DNA of 64,000 nt from Aureimonas sp. SK2 (GTDB lineage Bacteria; Pseudomonadota; Alphaproteobacteria; Rhizobiales; Rhizobiaceae): positions 140,171 through 204,170 of the forward strand of contig NZ_JAPZDS010000010.1 of the NCBI RefSeq assembly GCF_029813115.1. The letters are read 5' to 3'. Under the pieces are notes generated by a model. That model searched no databases. It was not told the origin of the DNA and saw only the letters and a program-made list of their open reading frames with translations. The translations under genes were made by a program, and so were the position numbers. Positions 35,271-42,957 of this stretch are shown piece by piece (position 1 is the stretch's first letter; every line of letters begins with the position of its first letter).

Positions 35271-36155
35271 TCAGAGCTCCTTGCGGATGTCGACGACGCG
35301 CAGGAGCGCGAAGACGATGAGGAGGACGGTGGCCAGCAGCACCACGGCGTTGGCGGCGGCGATCGGGAACTGGAGGTAGCTGATCTCCGTCTGGATCGTC
35401 TTGCCGACGGAGGCGATCTGCTGCCCGCCCATCAGGCCGACCGTGACGAAGTCGCCCATCACGATCGTCAGCACGAAGATCGAGCCGATGGCGATGCCGG
35501 TCTTCGACAGGGGCACGATCACGTTCCAGAGGATCTGCCAGCCGGAGGCGCCCGCGTCCCGAGCCGCCTCGATCAGCGAGCGGTCGATGCGCAGCATCGA
35601 GTTGTAGATCGGCACGACCATGAAGAAGGTGAAGAGGTGCACGAAGGTCAGCGTCACCGAGAAGGAGGAGTAGAGCAGCCAGTCGATCGGCTGGTCGATC
35701 GCGCCGATCCCCATCAGGGTCCGGTTCACGAGGCCCTCGCGCCCGAGCAGCGGGATCCACGAGATCATGCGGATCACGTTGGAGGTCCAGAAGGGGATCG
35801 TGCAGACCAGGAACAGCATCGACTGCACCGTCTTCGACCGGACCTCGAAGGCGAGGAAATAGGCGATCGTGAACCCGATCCCGAGCGTCAGCACCCAGAC
35901 CCGGAGCGCGAAGCCGAGCGTCGAGAGATAGGTGCGGAAGGTCGTGCAGAGCGTCGGCAGGCGCGCGATGCAGCGGTCGAAGACGTCCGCGTAGTTCTGC
36001 AAGGTGAAGGCCGGCTGGATCTGGTAGTTGTCGTAGGTCCAGAAGCTCACCATCACGATGAAGGCGAGCGGCACCACCAGAAACAACAGGAACACCAGCG
36101 CCAGCGGCGCCGCCTGGAGATAGGGCGCGAGCCCCGTGCGATCGGTCGCGGCCAT
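35271..36155 (-). CDS. ABC transporter permease, PotB-like
   Basis: 294 residues with six predicted helices. The EAA loop is IEAARDAGASGWQILWNVIVPLS; YDNYQIQPAFTLQNYADVF is the periplasmic segment seen in PotB-type proteins. ATG 36153-36155 is chosen over upstream codons because those fall in the palindromic intergenic element. It pairs with the PotC-like subunit to form the channel. Confidence 0.9.
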   Translation of the reverse strand: MAATDRTGLAPYLQAAPLALVFLLFLVVPLAFIVMVSFWTYDNYQIQPAFTLQNYADVFDRCIARLPTLCTTFRTYLSTLGFALRVWVLTLGIGFTIAYFLAFEVRSKTVQSMLFLVCTIPFWTSNVIRMISWIPLLGREGLVNRTLMGIGAIDQPIDWLLYSSFSVTLTFVHLFTFFMVVPIYNSMLRIDRSLIEAARDAGASGWQILWNVIVPLSKTGIAIGSIFVLTIVMGDFVTVGLMGGQQIASVGKTIQTEISYLQFPIAAANAVVLLATVLLIVFALLRVVDIRKEL

Positions 36156-36210
36156 GCGGCCTCCGTGGGTGGGAACATCGTGGCGTGGGTTGGTGGCGGG
36201 GCTGCCGCCC

Positions 36211-36350
36211 CCGGTCCCCTGTCTTGTTTTGGGACCCTTTCCGAAGCGCAGGAGAGCCTGCGGCCCTCCTGCGCTTCGGACACATCTCAACAGGCGAGGG
36301 GTCCAGGGGAATTCAATTCCCCTGGCGGGGTGCAGGGGCAGCGCCCCTGC
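36211..36350. repeat. Cluster of four hairpins between binding-protein and permease genes
   Basis: Four inverted repeats follow one another: GGTCCC/GGGACC (36213-36236); 15-bp perfect arms at 36240-36254 and 36266-36280 (left arm TCCGAAGCGCAGGAG); 11-bp arms CCAGGGGAATT/AATTCCCCTGG around one base (36303-36325); and 8-bp arms GCAGGGGC/GCCCCTGC (36332-36350). The cluster sits inside the operon, after the binding-protein gene and before the first permease gene. In E. coli, malE-malF carries a REP element at the equivalent place, where it protects the upstream mRNA. The composition suggests a dispersed genomic repeat. Confidence 0.7.
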
Positions 36351-36365
36351 GAGAGCCGCCGCGCC

Positions 36366-37661
36366 TCAGGCCGCGACGAACTCGTTCCACTTGCGGATCA
36401 TGTAGGCGTCCTCGTCCATGACGGCGTTCCAGCAGGCGACGGCGCCCATGCGCTCGGCGAAGGAGCCGCCGTCGCGGGTGTCGCCGGCCTTGGCGATGAC
36501 CTGGCCCTGCGGGGAGAGGATGTCCTTCTCGGCGGGCTTGCCCTCCATCCAGTAGGCCCACTCGTAGGGCTCCATGGAGGCCTGGGCGGTGGGGAGGACG
36601 GCGGAATAGTAGCCCTGGCGGTTGAGGAAGGCGCCGGCCCAGCCGGACAGGAACCAGTTGACGAACTCGTAGGCCGCGTCGAGCTTCGGGCCGTCGAGCG
36701 TGGCGGGCAGGGCGAAGCCGGAGGCCCAGGCGCGATAGCCCTCTTTGAGCGGCTGGAAGCGGCAGTCGATGCCCTTGGCGCGCACGGCGGTGACGGCGGG
36801 CGACCACATGGACTGGATCACGGTCTCGCCCGACGCCATCAGGTTGACGCTCTCGTTGAAGTCCGACCAGAGGGCGCGGAACTGGCCGGCCTGCTTGGCC
36901 TCGATCAGGGCGTCGATCGTCAGGTCGATCTCGTCGCGGGTCATGTTGCCCTTGTCGGGATACTTGTACTTGCCGGACGCCTCGATCGCCATGGCGGCGT
37001 CCATGATGCCGATCGAGGGGATGTTGAGGATGGACGCCTTGCCCTTGAACTCGGGGTTCAGGAGTTCGGCCCAGCTCTCGATCGGGCGCTTGATGAGGTC
37101 GGGGCGGATGCCGAGCGTGTCGGCATTGTAGGTGGTGGGGATCAACGAGATCCATTCGGTGGGCGTCGCCGAGAAGGCCTTGGACTTGTTGGCCTCGAGA
37201 TAGAGCACCTTCCAGGGCGCGGTGCCCTGGTCGCCGATCTTCCGGCCGTCGATCTCGCCCTTGGTGAAGACGGTGGTGATGTTGTCGAATTCCTTGATGC
37301 GCTTGGCGTCCATGCCCATCAGGTTGCCGGTCGGCACGAACTTCTTGAGGGAGAAGTACTCGGTGTCGACGATGTCGAACGTGTTGGGCTGGGTGATGAT
37401 GCGCTTGGTCACCTCGTCGGTGGTGACGGGCACGTATTCGATCGTGATGCCGAGATCCTCCTTCACCTTGGCGGCGATCTCGGTGGACTGGTTCACCGCC
37501 GTGCCGAGATAGCGCAGCGTCTTGGCCTCCTGCGCGCGCGCGCCGGAGACGAAGGGAAATCCGGTGACCTTGGTGGTCACCGCGGCGCCGGCGGCGAAGG
37601 CGGCGCCGGTCTTCAGGAAGGCGCGGCGGTCGAATCCGGACGTCTTGGTCGTGTCGCTCAT
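36366..37661 (-). CDS. ABC transporter substrate-binding protein, polyamine/Tat type
   Basis: 431 residues. A twin-arginine signal (DRRAFLKTGAAFAAGAAV, residues 11-28) directs folded export. The mature protein is of the extracellular solute-binding family 1 (PotD-like): ITIEYVPVTTDEVTKRI, NTFDIVDTEYFSLKKFV and AYEFVNWFLSGWAGAFLNRQG are typical. The Tat signal and the linked racemase argue for a cargo other than a simple polyamine. It follows the ATPase gene by 38 bases. Confidence 0.9.
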   Translation of the reverse strand: MSDTTKTSGFDRRAFLKTGAAFAAGAAVTTKVTGFPFVSGARAQEAKTLRYLGTAVNQSTEIAAKVKEDLGITIEYVPVTTDEVTKRIITQPNTFDIVDTEYFSLKKFVPTGNLMGMDAKRIKEFDNITTVFTKGEIDGRKIGDQGTAPWKVLYLEANKSKAFSATPTEWISLIPTTYNADTLGIRPDLIKRPIESWAELLNPEFKGKASILNIPSIGIMDAAMAIEASGKYKYPDKGNMTRDEIDLTIDALIEAKQAGQFRALWSDFNESVNLMASGETVIQSMWSPAVTAVRAKGIDCRFQPLKEGYRAWASGFALPATLDGPKLDAAYEFVNWFLSGWAGAFLNRQGYYSAVLPTAQASMEPYEWAYWMEGKPAEKDILSPQGQVIAKAGDTRDGGSFAERMGAVACWNAVMDEDAYMIRKWNEFVAA

Positions 37662-37699
37662 GATTCTGTCTCCTGGGGTGAAGGGCGGGGCTGGAAGGG

Positions 37700-38689
37700 T
37701 CAGGCGGCCTGGAGGGCGAACTCGTCGCCGCGCGACCAGTGGACGGCACGCGTTTCCCCGAGCTCGGCGGGTGTCGCGTTGAAGAGTTCCTCGGGGATCA
37801 CGGCGGTGATCTCGCCGGCCTCCCCGGCATGGACGACGACGGTGACAGTGGCTCCGCCGTATTCGACGCCCCGCACCTCGCCGCTCAGGGAGCGGGCGTC
37901 GGTGTCGCCGCTCCCGATGCGCACGCGGTCGGCGCGGACCGAGACGGGGCGGCCGTCGAGGGTCAGGACGTTGTGGCCGCCCATGAAGCGAGCGACGAAG
38001 CCGGTGGCGGGGCGATGGAAGACGTCCTGCGGAGAGCCCGCCTGCTCGATCCGCCCGTCCCGCATGATGACCACGAGGTCGGCGAGCGCCATGGCCTCGT
38101 CCTGGCCGTGCGTGACATGGAGGAAGGAGATGCCGAGTTCGCGCTGGAGGCGCTTCAGCTCCGTGCGCACGCGAAGGCGCAGGAACGGGTCGAGGGCCGA
38201 AAGCGGCTCGTCCAGAAGCAGGATGCCGGGATCGGTGACGAGGGCGCGGGCTAGCGCCACGCGCTGCTGTTGGCCGCCCGAAAGCTGGGCGGGCATGCGC
38301 GTCTCGAAGCGGGCGAGATCGACCAGCTCCATCACGACGCGCGCCTTGCGATAGCGCTCGTCCCTGGCGGCGCCCTTCATCTTGAGGGAGAAGGCGACGT
38401 TGTCGAGGACGGTGAGATGCGGGAACAGGGCGTAGGACTGAAACATCATCGCCGTGCCGCGCCGGGCGGGGGGCAGGTCGGTCACGTTCTGGGCGCCGAG
38501 GATGATGTCGCCACCCGACACGCTCTCGTGGCCGGCGATCATGCGCATGGTGGACGACTTGCCGCAGCCCGAAGGCCCGAGAAAGCAGCAATAGGTGCCG
38601 GCGGGAACACGCAGGTCGATCGCGTCGACGGCCGTCGTCGCGCCGTAGCGCTTGGTCAGCTTGACGAGTTCGAGGTCTCCAGGGGCCAT
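37700..38689 (-). CDS. ABC transporter ATP-binding protein, PotA-like
   Basis: 329 residues. Walker [10 protein letters not shown] (about 38-46), Q-loop MFQSYALFPHL, signature LSGGQQQRVALARAL, Walker B ILLLDEPLSALD and the H-loop HVTHGQDEAMAL are complete. A C-terminal TOBE-type domain (from about 240) follows, as in PotA/FbpC proteins. It is the first gene of the importer operon and reads away from the GntR gene across the palindrome at 38852-38876. Confidence 0.93.
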   Translation of the reverse strand: MAPGDLELVKLTKRYGATTAVDAIDLRVPAGTYCCFLGPSGCGKSSTMRMIAGHESVSGGDIILGAQNVTDLPPARRGTAMMFQSYALFPHLTVLDNVAFSLKMKGAARDERYRKARVVMELVDLARFETRMPAQLSGGQQQRVALARALVTDPGILLLDEPLSALDPFLRLRVRTELKRLQRELGISFLHVTHGQDEAMALADLVVIMRDGRIEQAGSPQDVFHRPATGFVARFMGGHNVLTLDGRPVSVRADRVRIGSGDTDARSLSGEVRGVEYGGATVTVVVHAGEAGEITAVIPEELFNATPAELGETRAVHWSRGDEFALQAA

Positions 38690-38851
38690 GCGTCGGTCTC
38701 CGCTTCACTCGGATGAGGGAAAGCAGGAAGCGTGCCACACGGCTGGATCGGCCCGCCGCCATGCCCGATCGGCATCTCGCGCGGCATGGTAGGATGGCTG
38801 CGGGAAGCGATTGCCCACGAACCGGGCGCCGCGAACAAGGCGAATGCCTAA

Positions 38852-38876
38852 ATCGTATACAATCATTGTATCCGAT
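38852..38876. promoter_or_regulatory. Near-perfect 25-base palindrome, candidate GntR operator
   Basis: The core ATACAAT-C-ATTGTAT (38857-38871) is a perfect dyad and extends to 38852-38876 (ATCG on the left, CGAT on the right) with a single mismatched pair. It is AT-rich against a very GC-rich background and lies midway between the divergent ABC importer operon (start 38689) and the GntR gene (start 38962). FadR/FCD-type GntR proteins typically bind such GTATAC-like dyads. Confidence 0.75.
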
Positions 38877-38961
38877 TGCCGTTTGCCGCCCCGCCGGGGA
38901 ATGGCACGGTTCGTGCAAGAAGCGACGCGCGGCCACCGGCCGCCTGTCGGGGAGACGACGC

Positions 38962-39666
38962 GTGCCTTCCAAGCCCATTTCCCGCCGGGAGGCCGCCGCC
39001 TCCTGGCAGCCGATCTACGACGGCGTCCTGAATGCGATCGCGCGTCACCGGCTGGGCCCCGGGGCCAAGCTCGTGGAGGAGGAGATCGCCGAGATCTACG
39101 GCGTCAGCCGCACGGTGGTGCGGGCCGCCCTCCAGGGGCTGGCGCGCGACGGCGTGGTGATCCTCCAGCGCAACAAGGGCGCCCGCGTCGCCCATCCCAG
39201 GCCGGACGAGGCGCGCGAGATCTTCGAGGCGCGGGCCGTGGTGGAGCCCCCGCTCGCCGCGCTTGCCGCCACGCGCATGGGGCCGGGTGACGCGGAGGGT
39301 CTGCGCGCCTCGATCGAGGCCGAGCACGGCGCGCTCCATGCCGACAACCCGCGGGAGGCCGTGTTCCATTCCGCCGAGTTCCACCGCCACATCGCGCGGC
39401 TCTCCGGGCAGAGCGTGCTCGCTGCGATCGTCGACGGTCTCCTGTCGCGCTCCTCCCTGGTGATTGCCCTCTACTGGCGCCAGCCGACGACGCTGTGCGA
39501 CAATGCCGCCCATCTCGCGCTTCTGGACGCCTTGGCGCGCGGTGCGCCGTCGGAGGCCTCCGACCTCATGCGGCGGCATATCGAGGCGCTGCTCGCCGAA
39601 CTCGACCTCACGTCCGGTCCGCTCCCCTCCTCCGACCTCGCCAGCGCCCTGCGGACCGGCGGCTGA
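38962..39666 (+). CDS. GntR-family (FCD domain) transcriptional regulator
   Basis: 234 residues. The winged helix (LVEEEIAEIYGVSRTVVRAAL, then LARDGVVILQRNKGARV) is followed by an all-helical FCD ligand domain with metal-binding-type residues in HSAEFHRHIARLSG and MRRHIEALLAEL. GTG 38962 is chosen because GGGGAG lies eight bases upstream; the longer open frame begins inside the promoter region. It most likely represses the divergent racemase/ABC importer operon through the palindrome at 38852-38876. Confidence 0.9.
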   Translation: MPSKPISRREAAASWQPIYDGVLNAIARHRLGPGAKLVEEEIAEIYGVSRTVVRAALQGLARDGVVILQRNKGARVAHPRPDEAREIFEARAVVEPPLAALAATRMGPGDAEGLRASIEAEHGALHADNPREAVFHSAEFHRHIARLSGQSVLAAIVDGLLSRSSLVIALYWRQPTTLCDNAAHLALLDALARGAPSEASDLMRRHIEALLAELDLTSGPLPSSDLASALRTGG

Positions 39667-39779
39667 AGGCGCGAGAGCGCCGCACCGGCCCCGTTTGACA
39701 GCCGCGCGCGGATGGCGGATCGGACATCTTCGAGCCGCCGAGCCGCGGGCCGGCGACGAGACCATCGGCGAAGGGAAGC

Positions 39780-40844
39780 ATGAAGGACCACAGCGCGACC
39801 GCCGCCCCGACGCTTCTGGACGTCGCCCGTCATGCCGATGTCAGCCTCGCCACGGCCGACCGCGTCGTGAACCGGCGGCCGGGCGTGCGGCCGGCGACGA
39901 TCGAGCGGGTGGAAGCGGCGGTGCGCGAACTGGGGTTCGAGCGCCATGCCGGTGCGGCCGCCCTCGCCCGCCGGTCCGGATTTCGCGTCACGGCGATCCT
40001 GCCGCGGCTGACCAATCCCTTCGTCGCCCGGCTGGCCGCCGAGCTCGGCACGGCCTGCCGCGTCGAAGGCCGGCGCCGGCTGAGCCTGACGCTGGACGAG
40101 ATGGGCCATGCCTCCCCCGCCCTTCTCGCGAGCGCCCTGGAACGGGCGGCGGAGGCGGGGGATGCCGTGATCGCGATGGGCCTCGACGACCCGGCCGTGG
40201 CCGCCGCCATCGACGCGGCGGCCGAAAAGGGCGTGCATGTCGTGACCCTCGTGTCGGACGTGCCGGGCTCGGCGCGGCACCGCTATGTCGGGATCGACAA
40301 TCGGGCCGCCGGACGCGTCGCGGCCAACCTCGTCGGGCGCTTCGCCGCCGATCCCGCGGGCCGGGTCCTCGTGGTGCTGGGCTCGCTCGGCCTGCGCGAC
40401 CACCGCGACCGGCTGGAGGGCTTCCGGGCCGCGCTCGCCGAAGGCTTTCCCGGAATGGCGGTCGCCGGCGTGGTGGAAGGCGAGGACGACGTCGATCGCA
40501 CGCGCAGCGCGGTCGCGCGTGCCCTGGCGGGCCAGCCGCCGCCTTGCGCGGTCTACAGCGCCGGAGCGGGAACGTCGGGCCTTGCGGCCGCTCTGGCCGA
40601 GGCCGGCATCGCGCGGGTCGTGATCGGGCACGAGCTGACCGGGGAAACCCGGCCGCTTCTGGAGGAAGGCGTCCTCGACGCCCTGATCGTGCAGGATCCG
40701 GGCCACGAGGCGCGGTCGGCCGTTCGCATCCTGATGGCGGCCCTCACCGGCACCTCCCTCAACGAGAACCAGGAGCGGATTCGCATCGAGGTTCTCTTCA
40801 AAGACAACCTGCCCGCAGCCGAGTTGCCAGCTTCGGGTTCTTGA
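39780..40844 (+). CDS. LacI-family transcriptional regulator
   Basis: 354 residues. The DNA-binding headpiece is APTLLDVARHADVSLATADRVVNRRPGVRPATIERV (quoted here in two parts around residues 9-44), with the hinge AVRELGFERH. The effector domain is of the sugar-binding-protein fold (FRVTAILPRLTNPFVARL, YVGIDNRAAGRVAANL). GAAGGGAAGC precedes the ATG. It stands directly upstream of chvE, so it probably senses a sugar and controls chvE and perhaps the kinase at 42958-44571. Confidence 0.9.
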   Translation: MKDHSATAAPTLLDVARHADVSLATADRVVNRRPGVRPATIERVEAAVRELGFERHAGAAALARRSGFRVTAILPRLTNPFVARLAAELGTACRVEGRRRLSLTLDEMGHASPALLASALERAAEAGDAVIAMGLDDPAVAAAIDAAAEKGVHVVTLVSDVPGSARHRYVGIDNRAAGRVAANLVGRFAADPAGRVLVVLGSLGLRDHRDRLEGFRAALAEGFPGMAVAGVVEGEDDVDRTRSAVARALAGQPPPCAVYSAGAGTSGLAAALAEAGIARVVIGHELTGETRPLLEEGVLDALIVQDPGHEARSAVRILMAALTGTSLNENQERIRIEVLFKDNLPAAELPASGS

Positions 40845-41057
40845 GGTACGCAAGTCATCAAGGTCGAGGTCCGCGTCCGGACGCCTGTCCGAGAACGGTC
40901 CGCAGGGGGCTTTTCAGGCTTGCCGGGGCTGCGGGTGGGCACTGGCCGGATGCGCACGGGGGATCGGGAGACCCGCCGCGGCCGGGCCTGGACCATGGGA
41001 CATCATGCCGAGGGAGGGCGGGTCGCGGGACCCGGCATCGGCACGGGAGAGAACCAC

Positions 41058-42122
41058 ATGAATCGCAGAACCATGCTTCTGGCGGCGACGCTTCTCGGCT
41101 TCGGGCTGGCGACGCCGGCCGCCTTCGCGCAGGAGAAGGGCACCGTCGGCGTGCTGATGCCGACCAAGTCCTCGCAGCGCTGGATCCAGGACGGCGACAA
41201 CATCGTCAAGCAGTTGCAGGAGCGCGGCTACAAGACCGATCTGCAGTATGCCGAGGACGACATCCCGACGCAGATCAGCCAGCTCGAGAACATGGTTGCC
41301 GCCGGCGTCCAGTCGCTGGTGATCGCCTCCATCGACGGCACCACGCTGACCGACGTGCTCCAGCAGGCGCACGACAAGGGCATCAAGGTCATCGCCTACG
41401 ACCGCCTGATCCGCAACTCGCCCAATGTCGACTACTACACGACCTTCGACAACTTCCAGGTCGGCGTCCTCCAGGCGACCTCGATCGCCGACAAGCTCGA
41501 CCTGGAGAACGCGTCCGGCCCCTTCGCCATCGAACTCTTCGGCGGATCGCCGGACGACAACAACGCCTTCTTCTTCTACAACGGCGCCATGAGCGTGCTG
41601 CAGCCCTATATCGACCAGGGCAAGCTCGTCGTGACCTCGGGCGAGATGGGCATGGACAAGATCGGGACGCTCCGCTGGGACCCTGCCACGGCCCAGTCCC
41701 GCATGGAGAACCTCCTCTCGTCCTACTATGGCGACAAGACGATCGACGCGATCCTCTCGCCGAACGACAGCCTCGCCATCGGCATCATCTCGGCGCTCAC
41801 CGCCAACGGCTACGGCGGCAGCGGCAAACCGATGCCGGTGATCTCGGGCCAGGACGCGGACCTGCCTTCCGTCAAGGCGATCCTGGCGGGCGAGCAGTAT
41901 TCCACCGTGTTCAAGGACACGCGCGACCTCGCCAAGGTGACCGTCGACATGATCGACGCGATCGGCCAGGGCAAGGAGCCGGAGGTCAACGACACCAAGA
42001 CCTACGAGAACGGCGTGAAGGTCGTTCCCGCCAACCTCCTGAAGCCGGTCCTCGTCACCAAGGACGACATCCAGAAGGTGATCGTCGACAGCGGCTACTA
42101 CACGGCCGCCCAACTGAAATAG
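41058..42122 (+). CDS. chvE: ChvE-type periplasmic sugar-binding protein
   Basis: 354 residues with a Sec signal peptide ending near AAFA-QE (residue 25). The mature part is very close to Agrobacterium Chv[77 protein letters not shown] and [19 protein letters not shown]. ChvE binds aldoses such as galactose, glucose, arabinose and xylose, and in Agrobacterium serves both transport (with GguAB) and VirA signalling. No ABC ATPase or permease gene follows here. A 12-base palindrome GCGTCCGGACGC (40873-40884) in the leader is a possible regulator site. Confidence 0.94.
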   Translation: MNRRTMLLAATLLGFGLATPAAFAQEKGTVGVLMPTKSSQRWIQDGDNIVKQLQERGYKTDLQYAEDDIPTQISQLENMVAAGVQSLVIASIDGTTLTDVLQQAHDKGIKVIAYDRLIRNSPNVDYYTTFDNFQVGVLQATSIADKLDLENASGPFAIELFGGSPDDNNAFFFYNGAMSVLQPYIDQGKLVVTSGEMGMDKIGTLRWDPATAQSRMENLLSSYYGDKTIDAILSPNDSLAIGIISALTANGYGGSGKPMPVISGQDADLPSVKAILAGEQYSTVFKDTRDLAKVTVDMIDAIGQGKEPEVNDTKTYENGVKVVPANLLKPVLVTKDDIQKVIVDSGYYTAAQLK

Positions 42123-42175
42123 GCCGCTCCGGTCCGGACATGCGAGGCCCGCCGCGCTCGCAGGAACGTGGCGGG

Positions 42176-42595
42176 TCAGGCGTTCTGGAGGATGAACTCG
42201 CGCGCGGCGGCCTTGCTCATCGGCGCGGCGAACAGGGACCCTGGCGCCTGCGTGCAGCCGTTGGCTGTGATGGAGTCGGGCTGGGCCGGCGTCTCGACGC
42301 CCTCGCCCGTCGTGGTCATGCCGATCGAGGAGGAAAGGTCCCCGACCGACTTGATGATCACCACGCTCTTGGCGTCGCCCCCGATGGCCTGGATGAGGCT
42401 GCGGTCGATCTGAATCTTGTCGAAGCGGCGGTTCCGCAGCGAGCTCATGGACGAGTAGCCGGTGCCGAAATCGTCGATCGAGACCCGGACGCCGAGTTCC
42501 TGGACGGTCCGGAGGAAGGCGACCGGCTCGGGCTTCAGCGTTGGGAGCGAGCTTTCCGTGATCTCCGGTGCCACTCGGGCGGGCCGCAGGCCGGT
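42176..42595 (-). pseudogene. Stump of an EAL-domain (c-di-GMP phosphodiesterase) gene
   Basis: The frame encodes only the last half of an EAL domain: EITESSLPTLKPE (normally 'ELEITES-x-L'), VSIDDFGTGYSSMSSLR with the DDFGTGYSS metal/c-di-GMP motif, FDKIQIDRSLI, GMTTTGEGVET and the usual end PMSKAAAREFILQNA. The EAL motif itself and everything N-terminal to it are missing. Homology stops near 42595, where an unrelated plus-strand remnant begins at about 42609. There is no credible start. It is a truncated gene left by a deletion or rearrangement. Confidence 0.8.
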
Positions 42596-42608
42596 GGCTG
42601 TCGAGGTG

Positions 42609-42872
42609 GAGAACCGCTTCACCCCGTCGATTCCCGAGTTCCGCTACAACTCGCCGGGCGGGAGCACCCGCGACACGCTCTACGGTTACACGGTCGGCGC
42701 CGGCGTGAAGCACAAGCTGACCCAGTCGGTCAGCCTGCGGGCCGAGGGCCTTTCCCACTACGACCCCGAGAACACCACGGTCTTCGCGACCGACCCCGCG
42801 TCGTTCCCCGGCCAGCGGATCTCCTACGGCTTCGACAACGACGGCTTCATCGGCCGCGTCTTCCAGTCCTGA
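42609..42872 (+). pseudogene. Stump of an outer-membrane beta-barrel gene
   Basis: From about 42609 the plus strand reads RFTPSIPEFRYNSPGG, then DTLYGYTVGAGVKHKLTQSV, LRAEGLSHYDPENTT and GFDNDGFIGRVFQS. Alternating strands such as YTVGAGVKHKLTQSVSLRAE and the YGFDNDGFIGRV end are typical of the last strands of Omp25/31-like porin proteins of rhizobia. The N-terminal barrel and signal peptide are missing, and the last residues lack the usual terminal phenylalanine. It meets the EAL stump head to head at about 42595-42609. Confidence 0.65.
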
Positions 42873-42957
42873 AGGCTCGTCGCCCGCTATCCTGCGGGAT
42901 CGAAACGCGCCCGGCGGCCCTTCGGCTCGGCGGGCGTCGTCGTTTGCGAAGGCGCCG

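Noticed and set aside
34674..38354. A 1226-codon plus-strand open frame
   Set aside because: Entirely antisense to four clear ABC transporter genes. The composition is Asp/Arg/His-rich shadow sequence with no recognisable domain.
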